From the NCBI GenBank assembly GCA_034687125.1, contig JAQGBZ010000641.1:1-23684 (forward strand): DNA of 23,684 nt. Reading direction: 5' to 3'. The notes under the pieces were generated by a model. It was not told where the DNA came from. It made no database searches and saw nothing but the letters and a program-made list of their open reading frames with translations. The position numbers were made by a program, and so were the translations under genes. This DNA comes from Neelides folsomi (Eukaryota > Arthropoda > Collembola > Neelipleona > Neelidae). Shown piece by piece: positions 1 to 9,040 of the stretch; within the stretch, counting starts at the first letter, position 1; the number at the start of each line of letters is the position of its first letter.

Positions 1-94
1 CTTAATCTCAAATGTCATTAAAAAGTGTAATTCTTGATTTTACTTTACATTGAATTGATAAAATATAATCACACTTTGGCATTAAAATTACAAC

Positions 95-186
95 TAGAAA
101 TAGTAGCCGGATTCGATTAGTAGCCTGGATTCGATTAATAGCCGGGTCTCGGAGGTTCATATTTAAATAGTAGCCGGGGCTCTTAA
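95..186 (+). repeat. Dispersed AGTAGCCGG repeat, partial copy
   Basis: The segment has four spaced copies of a short module of the form TAGTAGCCGG or TAATAGCCGGG, separated by TTCGATTAG-type linkers, and ends in AGTAGCCGGGGCTCTTA. It closely resembles the right part of the inverted-repeat element at 18145-18480 (GTAGAAATAGTAGCCGGGCC...AGCCGGGGCTCTTA). Only that part is recognisable here and no partner terminal repeat was found, so it is probably a truncated or diverged copy. A 60-codon minus-strand open frame across it is not a gene. Confidence 0.6.
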
Positions 187-636
187 TCAATTTTTTACGG
201 TATGTGACTTCACGTTGCGCCCTCTAACCTATCCTAACCTCGTTTATTTAATAAAATTGGCCATGGCATGGTGCATTATGCTAAGTATTTTGAAAGTACT
301 GTAATGCTGGTATTCTAAATCCTAGTCGATTGATGTAATATTCAATAGGAATTCAATGAATTTTTTTAATTTTCTTTCTTTGTATACTTTATTATAATTT
401 GACGATTATTTATATTCTGTGTTTTTCAAATGGGCATTTTATTTTTTCACGCCCAGGGCATTTAGGCAAATATATTATTTATTTTTCAAACTCCCTCCCC
501 CACTGGGTGGTTTAGTAACTTACCACTATTTAACGTAACTATTAACCTGTAATGCCGTGCATAATGCATAGATTATTAATGCCCGAAAAACTCGACTTAT
601 TTTTCAAAAATAACAGCCTAATAATGATTCAATTTA
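187..636. other. AT-rich intergenic DNA, nothing recognised
   Basis: No convincing coding exon, RNA gene or terminal-repeat pair is visible. Near 226-238 there is a degenerate CTAACCTATCCTAACC stretch resembling the arthropod TTAGG repeat, but it is too short to mean anything. The stretch lies downstream of the chemoreceptor gene. Confidence 0.4.
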
Positions 637-638
637 TT
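633..638 (-). promoter_or_regulatory. Possible polyadenylation signal overlapping the receptor stop codon
   Basis: AATAAA on the minus strand shares bases with the TAA stop of the chemoreceptor gene (637-639). In such AT-rich DNA this could be chance. Confidence 0.3.
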
Positions 639-2264
639 AAATATGATGCTGATCTTCGACTCTGAATTGGAATAATACAAGGACAAATGTAGATACAGAA
701 GAAAGAATCTGTAATAAAAACGAAAAATTAAAATTTACCTTTAATTTGTTTAAGAATTTTCATCATTATTATAAAATATCTTATAACTTTATTATTATTG
801 AATTCTTATAAGAAAGCGTAGTGAGAAAGCTTTTACTTTTATAATCATTCTTCTGTTGAGAGAAAAATAATTTCTGGATGATAATTTTATAGGTTTCGCC
901 GAAATTTTTAACATAAAAACTTGTATCTGGAAATTTAAAAATGTTGTTTATTTTCTTTAATCTATACGCTATATTTAAATAGGATTTTGTAAATTCATTA
1001 TTAAATATTTATAATAATATTTTTACTAAATAAAACAATAACTAACTTGTTCGTTAAAGAATGAAATCATATTTGAGTCGATTTTTTCTAACAATTCCAA
1101 TAACCTTTTGTTTTCTTTTTCTAAATTTGCCCCCATTGTGCCAAAATTATAAAGTTCATAGCTATAAAGCATCAGAGGAACAAAAGAATAAAGAATTGAT
1201 TCTTTTGTATCGTCTGCGCTAGTAGCAAGTAAACAATTAAAAGTCAAAAATGTTAAAAACGAAATTGTCAATGCAATTTCAACTAAAAACAAGTTAGAAA
1301 ATAAATTCGTAAATTCAATTACAAGGCGGTCCAATTTTGAATAATATTTAATGCATTTCATAATATTTAGTTCATTAACCCTCTCATTATCAGATAAATT
1401 ATTTAAATGATTCATATCAGTATTATTTGATTGAAATTGCTCATTTATTGACTTAAAATGTTTATCATCTTCTATTTCGTATTTTTTTGATTTGACAATA
1501 TTATCTATTTGATCTCCAATTATATGAAGGGAAAATGTAAATAGTTGAATAATTGACGAAATAAAATTCACCAATGAACCATGGTATATGTACAAAACCA
1601 TCCACCAAAGAGAAATCGCAGAATACAAGATTGTTAATTCAACACTAATCGATTCAAGAAATGTATTGTTGTAATGAGTTTTTTTATTAGAAAAATACAA
1701 AACCACAAAGTTAATTTGAATTATTATGACTTGAAATAAAACAAATGGTATAAAGATAATTGACTTTAAAAAATTATATTTTTTATATTTTTTAAAAGAA
1801 GCTACATATTTAACATTTTGGACATTTTCTCCAATAAATGTAAATTGCGGTTCACGATTTAGCTCAGTAAAGAAATGAACAAATGATTTCCAAAATTCTA
1901 ATAATTTCTTTGCCGTTATTAAAAAGTTGGTTTTGACAAATATGCCTTGACATGTTTGACAAAGAGACATTAATGTAATGACAACAACTTCCGTTTCCCT
2001 TTTCACTTTGGTAATGCTAATGAAAATATCAACTCTTATCATATAAAATAAATTGATAGATAGACTTACACAAGTTAAAATAATATTATAAATGGTTTGA
2101 CAGCTAAACCATTTAAAGTAAAGTTGTAGTTTAGATGAACATTTTCGTTTTTGTATTGAAAATGGTAAATATCCAATAAATTTCAAACAGTTTAAAATTG
2201 GTCTTAGTGAAATTATCAATTCGTTTTCAATCATTTCATCTGTAGCTTTTTGATTTTGATTCAT
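637..2264 (-). CDS. Gustatory-receptor-family chemoreceptor, three exons, about 459 aa
   Basis: This is a predicted seven-transmembrane chemoreceptor of the arthropod gustatory receptor (Gr) family; these act as ligand-gated cation channels in sensory neurons. Exon 1 (1047-2264, residues 1-406) starts at ATG 2264 with LRPILNCLKFIGYLPFSI, a typical Gr N-terminus, and carries most of the hydrophobic segments. It ends at CAA before donor GTTAGT. Exon 2 (837-926, 30 codons) encodes VFMLKISAKPIKLSSRNYFSL, which aligns with the conserved Gr segment before TM7. Exon 3 (637-708) encodes TFVLVLFQF, the family signature TYhhhhhQF with Tyr changed to Phe, then stops at TAA. Both introns are phase 0, as is common for 3' Gr introns. 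Reading on past exon 1 gives a 412-residue frame lacking TM7, so the spliced model is preferred. ICL2 is long and Asn/Glu-rich (about residues 255-300). The ligand cannot be inferred. Confidence 0.85.
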
Positions 2265-2529
2265 TTTTATTTGAAATTCTATTAATATACTACTTTTTAA
2301 ATAATTATGCGTATTTAATTAGTCTTAAATTTTTACTATTTTATTTTACTAAATATTATTAAATATGACATATCAAATCATTAGAAATATCATTTTTACT
2401 TTTTAGATAACACATACGTAGATATACACATCAAAAGTTATACTAAATAAAATACGTAAATATAATATAACTAACAATTTTATAAATTAAACAAATATTG
2501 AAACGAGTAATTATTTTATTGCTCTAAAC

Positions 2530-2736
2530 CAGGCATGCTGTATTCCCGGAAACGCACCCATGTGGGAGTATTCCCGGGAGTATTCCCGGCGCTCATGGGA
2601 ACGTTCCCATATATTCCTATATATGCGTTCCCACCAGCGTTCCAGGGAACCATGTTTCTGGCGTGGGAACGTTCTCGGGAATTGGGAGCGTTCCCGAGAA
2701 CACTCCTGGGAGCGCTCCCGAGGAGTGGCAAGCCTG
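2530..2736. mobile_element. hAT-like non-autonomous element (MITE), 207 bp
   Basis: The left end CAGGCATGC and right end GCAAGCCTG are inverted repeats beginning with CAGG. The element is flanked by CTCTAAAC (2522-2529) and CTCTTAAC (2737-2744), an 8-bp target duplication with one mismatch that fits the hAT target consensus nTnnnnAn. The interior is GC-rich against its AT-rich surroundings and consists almost wholly of short palindromes such as GGGAACGTTCCC and GGGAGCGCTCCC. It encodes no transposase. Three overlapping open frames inside it are by-products of its composition. Confidence 0.75.
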
Positions 2737-2888
2737 CTCTTAACTATTTTTTAATATTGAGATAGTAATTTAAAAGCATTAAAAAATTAATTGATAAAAT
2801 TAATTATTAAGTTTTAATTAGTGAAAGTAGATAAAAGTTTTTAGTGTTTCTAGACCTAAACTAGACTACTAGACTCTACAGGTAAAAA

Positions 2889-2929
2889 AATAAAACCGAT
2901 TCTCTAGATTCTTGAGAATCGATTTTATT
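2889..2929. repeat. Near-perfect hairpin, 16-bp stem with 9-nt loop
   Basis: AATAAAACCGATTCTC (2889-2904) pairs with GAGAATCGATTTTATT (2914-2929) with one mismatch, around the loop TAGATTCTT. No gene adjoins it; a tiny foldback element or chance palindrome are the simplest explanations. Confidence 0.6.
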
Positions 2930-3908
2930 ATTCGTAGTAGTAGTATATAGGTTCATTAGTCCTCTACCCTCTACTCAATTAATAAAACTAAAATATCCCG
3001 AAAGCACTATTAATATACCATTTAGCTAATAGAATAACTAAATATCTGCTATTTGTTAGGGCTGATTGATTTTTTTTAAAAATATAAATTATAATATAAT
3101 CCATCACATGTTATGTCAATGCAATGGGACAAGAACCTTTAAGTTAATATCTATATGATATAAAAGGATTGTCAAGAATATTCATTATTTTATATAATTA
3201 AAAGTTTATATATTCTATTTTATTAAACTTCTTAACAAAAATAGGTTAGGTATGTAGGTAATAAAGCAAAAGGTGTCAAATGGCCATTAATGGGTATAAA
3301 AGAGAAAATGCCCATTTTGCTATGCTATATTATAGGAAAAACTTAAAAGTCAAGGAGGCGGTGAATCGGCTCGGTCTTTCTTTTATCTCTCTTGGATAAG
3401 CAAAGTAATTTATTTAGGATGTAAATTGCATCATGTATTCATGTAAATCAAATGTAGGAGTCGGAGCTGACAAAGAAGAATTATATCTTATACCAATAAT
3501 AATTATTCTATATAGGTAGTTACATAAATATATATATATACCATTATATCATAAAAAGTGGAAATTACATTGTAATATCGAGATAAGGATCAAGTGAGCT
3601 TATAAGATCAACTTCTCATGTGTATGTGAACATCTGCAATTAAGACTATTAAGCTTCTAATAATCTCTCACTGTCAGATGTTTTTTTTACAGAGAACATT
3701 GAACATTGAACCAGAGATCCTTTGACTCTCTCGCACGTCAATCATAAATATTTTTCTCTCCTTCAAAATAGTAATTTACATAATTACACTTTTAACCCTT
3801 CCGCCCTATTATTATAAACCAAAGAGTGTTTATTTGACTAAAAGTTAACCTCAAAGACCCAAATTAATAGAATTGCCATCCACACAGCAATCTTAAATTG
3901 GCCTTAAA
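2930..3908. other. Upstream region of the phosphofructokinase gene
   Basis: This AT-rich DNA separates the divergent receptor and phosphofructokinase genes. It should hold the phosphofructokinase promoter and 5' untranslated region, but no TATA box, initiator or non-coding first exon can be singled out. No repeat element with clear ends was seen. Confidence 0.4.
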
Positions 3909-6900
3909 ATGACAGGTCACATCATGAGTCAAGGGTCGTTTAAGGGAAAGGGCATGGGAGTTTTAACCTCTGGAGGAGATTCTCAAGGTAATCTTTTATT
4001 CTGACTTATCCCCCTTTTCTATCCTACTTTGTTCTTTAAAAATTATTTATTATTATTAATGATAATTTAACGTTATTTGTAATGATAATTAACAATTGTT
4101 TTATTGATTCATTTAGGAATGAATGGAGCGACAAGAGCAGTCGTTCGGGTCGGAATTTATCTCGGCTGCAAAGTGTATTTTATCAAAGAAGGCTATCAAG
4201 GTCTTGTTGATGGAGGAAAACACATTGAAGAAGCTACATGGAGTTCTGTATCGGGAATTATTCATAAAGTATTTCTAAAACACATTGACATTACATTGAC
4301 AAACTTTATAAACTTTACCATTTATCAATTAATTATTATTATTAATTTATTATAATTTATTATTTTACAGGGCGGGACAGTGATTGGTTCAGCAAGATGC
4401 AAAGAGTTTCGTGAAAGAGCTGGAAGACTCAAAGGAGCAAAAAACCTCATTGATTTGGGAATTAACAATCTTGTTGTAATTGGCGGAGATGGATCGTTGA
4501 CCGGAGCGGATTTATTTCGTCAAGAATGGCCATCCCTTGTCACCGAACTCAAAGACACGAATCAAATCACAGAGGAGAAAGCGGTCGCTTTCCAACATCT
4601 CAACATTGTTGGGTTGGTTGGTTCAATTGACAATGATTTTTGTGGGACGGACATGACAATTGGTAAATTATTTAATTATTATTTATGAAATTATCAAAAC
4701 TATCGGTATTTAGTGGTATTTATATTTTGGTGAATATTTAATGAAAATGTTAATTAGGAACGGATTCTGCTTTACATCGGATCATCGACTGCGTTGATGC
4801 AATTGTTTCTACAGCCATGTCACATCAGCGAACATTCATCTTGGAAGTGATGGGACGTCATTGCGGGTGAGTAATTGTGACTAAAATGAATTTTGTATTA
4901 ATTGAGGAGAGTTTGGTTTTAAAGTTATCTTGCCATTGTCGGTGGTTTGGCCTCAGAGGCGGATTACATTTTCATACCGGAAGTTCCACCACCAGTTGAT
5001 TGGCCAAAAAAACTTTGCGCTAAACTCGAACAGGCAAGAATCATATTAATGGAATTTATTGCGAATTAGCTTTTAATTATTGAAAAGAAGTTTATCTAAT
5101 CATTCAAAAATTGCAAATCCGCACATTTTCAAGCACTTATCACTTAAACTATGTTAATACTTAACCAATAGCTTCTCAAAATTAAAATACTTTTATAGAA
5201 TAAAAATATATTTATATATATATATTACTTTCTTATTGCCACATTACTAATTTACCTTTTAGCGTAATTTATACTTAAAATTTTATAATTTTACAAGCAT
5301 AATGCGATTAGTTAAAATTGAATTAAAAAAGAAGAACATTAATTGCTCTATTAGTAAATGCAGCTTGTTTCAATATTTAACATCTAACTTGCTGATTTTA
5401 CTATTAAGCTATATGATTTAACCGACAATTATAATTTAATTAATGAATTATTTTGAAGTTATTTAGCTTTAATTGCTTCATTGGCCAGCGAAGCATCTTT
5501 TGTCTTCTTGCCCGAATGGCCCCCTAATTCAAACTGGCCCATTAAACTTTGCAAGAAACTATCCGAGGCAATTCGCTAATGCTTTTTTACATTCAATTAC
5601 TAAACCATTTTAACAAATAATTTATGACCTTAGCATCATTACTCATTTGCAATGCTATAATCTAAATTGCTTATTATAAATGATTTTTGGAAATTTTAGG
5701 AACGAGCGGCCGGTCAGCGATTGAACATCATTATTGTAGCTGAAGGAGCAATGGATCGAAACGGAGATCCAATCACCGCAGACAAAGTTATGAAAGTTAT
5801 CGTTGACAATTTGAAGCAAGATGCAAGAATTACAATTTTAGGTCACGTTCAGCGCGGAGGAAGTCCATCTGCTTTTGATAGAATTCTCGCAAGTTTTATT
5901 TAACAATCTTATACTTTATCAATTCAATAGTTTATATATTTTAAATAAAACAATGAATAATTTACTAATTATTTGGATAATCTATAAATTCTAATTAATA
6001 TCTAACATACACTTTAATTTTTTAAGGGATGTCGAATGGGTGCCGAAGCTGTTATGGCCCTTGTTGAAGCGACGCCAGAATCAGAAGCCGTTGTTGTGAG
6101 TCTTGCTGGAAATCAAATTATTCGTCTGCCTCTGGTAAGCTGCGTCAATAAAACAAAAGCTGTAGGAAGAGCAATGGCAGAAAGAAATTGGGATTTAGCA
6201 GTTCAACTCAGAGGAAGGTAATTAAATATTATTAATCTCATTATCTATTAGCTCATAACTATTACAATTATTTAAAATGTTCTATTAATTTATTAATTTT
6301 ATCAATTCCTTGCAGGAGTTTTGCTGGAAATCTTGACACTTTCAAGATGCTAACAAGATTTAAACCACCAAAAGATGCATTTGATGAAGAAGGACACGGA
6401 AAGGTATAATAAATAAATAAAAGTTTAATCTCAATCTTAATGAAATCAATGTTAATTGACATATAGCATTTTATAAAAAGTGTTAATAAAAAATATAATA
6501 AAAATCTTTTTTAAAATTTCTAGGGAGGATTTACATTGGGAGTTATGCATGTTGGAGCTCCAAGTTGTGGAATGAATGCTGCAGTTCGATCCTACGTTCG
6601 AAATTGCATTTTCCGCGGAGACTCAGTTATGGGGATTCATGACGGAGTTGAAGGGCTGATCGATGGCAATGCAAAAGAAATGACTTGGTCAGATGTGACA
6701 GGTTGGGTGGCTGCAGGAGGAGCCTTCCTTGGAACCAAACGAACACTTCCCAAGCCTGAAACACTTCCGCTCATTGCAGAGCGATTGAAGAAACTTGGAA
6801 TTCAAGCTTTGCTTGTCATTGGAGGATTTGAAGCTTTCCAAACCGTTCTTCAATTTGCAGAGCATAGAAGCAAATTCCCAGCTCTTTGTATTCCCTTAGT

Positions 6901-7897
6901 TGTAATTCCAGCAACAATAAGTAAAATTTTACTTTTATCATTTTAATAACTTTAATAACATTTTAATAACATAAATAGCATATATTTGCAGTTTAATAAA
7001 ATATATTTACATTTTAATATTTATATTGTAATCATTTAATTATATAATTTTTTTAGGTAACAATGTACCTGGGACGGATTTCTCTCTTGGGTGTGATACA
7101 GCTTTAAACGAAATTACTGAGATTTGCGATCGAATTCGACAATCAGCTCAAGGAACAAAAAGGAGAACTTTCATTGTTGAGACGATGGGGGGTTATTGTG
7201 GTTATTTGGCCACTTTGGCCGGATTGGCTGGGGGAGCCGATGCTGCTTACATTTTTGAAGAACCTTGCTCAATTGATAATCTCGTCACTGATGTGAAGCA
7301 CATTGCTTCTAAAATGGCTTGTGGTGGAATTAGTCGAGGACTCGTACTCAGGTAATTTATCTCACACCTTTAATTATTTTTTGTTATCAATTCGATAAAT
7401 CTATGAAAATTGTGTTTTTTAACAATTTATCTAATTGTGTAATTTATTCATTTTTATGCAGAAACGAAAAAGCAAATGATAATTACGGTACGGATTTCAT
7501 TACACGTTTATACACAGAAGAAGGGAAAAAGATGTTCACAACACGGACGAACGTTCTCGGGCACATGCAACAAGGAGGATCACCGACACCGTTTGATCGG
7601 AACATGGGAACAAAAATGGCTGCAAAGGCCGTTGATTGGTTTATTGAAAAGTTGACAAATGAAAAATGTTTCACAACTCCACATTCTGCTGTTATGTTGG
7701 GAGTCCGCGGACGAACTTACCAATTTACGCCCATTCAAGAATTGAAGCTTTATACGGATTTCGAACATCGAATTCCTTACCATCAATGGTGGCTCAAAAT
7801 CCGCCCATTGTTAAGAATCCTGGCCAAACATGAGTCGACTTATGAAGAAGAAGGAATTTCATGTGAAGTGGAAGAAACTACAGAGTCAATCACTTAA
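3909..7897 (+). CDS. Pfk: ATP-dependent 6-phosphofructokinase, 11 coding exons, 778 aa
   Basis: This cytosolic glycolytic enzyme phosphorylates fructose 6-phosphate to the 1,6-bisphosphate using ATP. Exons: 3909-3987, 4117-4268, 4371-4662, 4758-4866, either 4925-5033 or 5459-5567, 5700-5888, 6027-6217, 6316-6403, 6524-6920, 7057-7351, 7462-7897. All phases agree and give 778 aa, the usual size of the animal fused-duplicate enzyme. The N-terminal half holds the ATP-site GGDGS, the catalytic loop [19 protein letters not shown] and the sugar-phosphate motif MGRHCG. The C-terminal half, from about residue 400 ([17 protein letters not shown]), has [14 protein letters not shown] in the place of the catalytic loop, so as in other animal enzymes it should be regulatory. 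The start is ATG 3909, with [10 protein letters not shown] before the conserved [14 protein letters not shown] 3924 is an in-frame alternative. Three introns appear to use GC donors (5034, 5568, 5889). Confidence 0.97.
4925..5033 (+). other. Pfk: Phosphofructokinase alternative exon A (109 nt)
   Basis: Starts after TTTTAAAG and completes the Gly codon of MGRHCG. It encodes [19 protein letters not shown] and then [16 protein letters not shown]. The intron after it begins GCAAGA. It has the same length, phase and position as exon B and 21 of 37 residues in common with it. Confidence 0.85.
5459..5567 (+). other. Pfk: Phosphofructokinase alternative exon B (109 nt)
   Basis: Starts after TTTTGAAG and encodes [19 protein letters not shown] and then [17 protein letters not shown]. 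The intron after it begins GCAATT and the reading frame joins exon 5700-5888. Including both A and B, or neither, would shift the frame, so the two must be used one at a time. Confidence 0.85.
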
Positions 7898-7903
7898 TTT
7901 ATT

Positions 7904-7909
7904 AATAAA
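7904..7909 (+). promoter_or_regulatory. Candidate polyadenylation signal of phosphofructokinase
   Basis: AATAAA lies 7 nt after the TAA stop, implying a very short 3' untranslated region. Further AATAAA-like sites occur downstream (for example near 8027). Confidence 0.4.
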
Positions 7910-8069
7910 GGAATTTGTTTAATTTTAATTTACAGTTTACTTAAAAATGATTTTTTGTTTAAATGTGAAATTACTTATAACATTAATATATATGAGATAT
8001 ATGCCATAAATATATAAAAAATTGGTTAAATAAATTATTGGCTTAATTGGTAATTTTGTATTAATTAAT

Positions 8070-8666
8070 ATTGTGACTCACAAACCAGAATTTACACATT
8101 CAAACATTTCCTCAAATTTTATGGAGAACCTATGGGGAAAATTAAACATTTTTAACTCTATCACATCTCTAAACTTTTTATTTCTTAATTATTTTAAACA
8201 ACAAATACAAAATAGACATTAATAAATACACAATATATTTATTAACCCTTCTGCGGGGAAAATCTTGCTTGAAAAAACCTTTATTTTTGTGGAAAGAAAT
8301 TGAACTGAGATTTATCAATAATATGGGAGATAATTTTAAAATGTGCATTTGGAAACAGTGATTTTACATAGATTTTAGATGATTTACCATTCCATAAATT
8401 AAAGGGATTTATAGTTGGTAAAGCATTTATACCAGCCCACAAAAATAAAGGTTTCTAAGGTGGTAACACATGTATACCAATTCCTATAAAAGGGTTAATT
8501 ATGTTAAGGGTTAACTATGAATATATGATCAAAAGATGCACTCAATTACCAAACTCAAGCCAATAGACAATACGAAAGAGTTAAAAATGTGTGATTTTCC
8601 CCATAGTTTTTCCATAAAATTTGAGGAAATGTTTGAATGTGTAAATTCTGATTTGTGAGCCCCAAT
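8070..8666. mobile_element. Foldback / long terminal inverted repeat element, 597 bp
   Basis: The first ~90 bases (ATTGTGACTCACAAACC...) match the reverse complement of the last ~90 (ending TTTGTGAGCCCCAAT) at roughly nine positions in ten. The symmetry continues inward: AAACCTTTATTTTTGTGG at about 8275-8292 recurs inverted at 8438-8455, and ATTAACCCTT recurs as AAGGGTTAAT. The axis is near 8366-8369, so nearly the whole element is one imperfect palindrome. There is no coding capacity and no convincing target-site duplication. It separates the phosphofructokinase and receptor kinase genes. Confidence 0.85.
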
Positions 8667-9040
8667 TATTGTATTAAATTTTCTCTGTAATATATTGGAC
8701 TTATATGGTACTTTGAGTTAAGAGTTGAGACCCTTGCATTGACAAAATCACTATTATTATTAATATAGGTAATATTGCATTTTGTTCATTCGCAAAGATT
8801 TCATATCTTTTAATTTTAATCTTTGAGTCATTCATGAATCATTAGTTCTATTTTGTATCTATCTATCAATGAGTATAAGTTCATGATTGAACAAATAAAT
8901 AGGGCGTTTACAGAAGTGCATCATTTATAATATAAAATTCACTATTAAGGGCTAATCTGGCTAATATCTTATATCAACTAAACGCAATTGTGCAAATTCG
9001 TACTGGAAATTCATTTTCATTTCTCTTGAATATTACAGTC
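8667..9040. other. Upstream region of the receptor kinase gene
   Basis: AT-rich DNA between the foldback element and the kinase start codon. It presumably carries the kinase promoter, but no specific site is recognised. Confidence 0.35.

Noticed and set aside
2516..2765. Three overlapping open frames of 64-76 codons on both strands
   Set aside because: All fall in the GC-rich palindromic hAT-like element; the frames follow from its composition and show no protein character.
7483..7786. Two minus-strand frames within the last phosphofructokinase exon
   Set aside because: Shadows of a strongly conserved coding exon on the plus strand.
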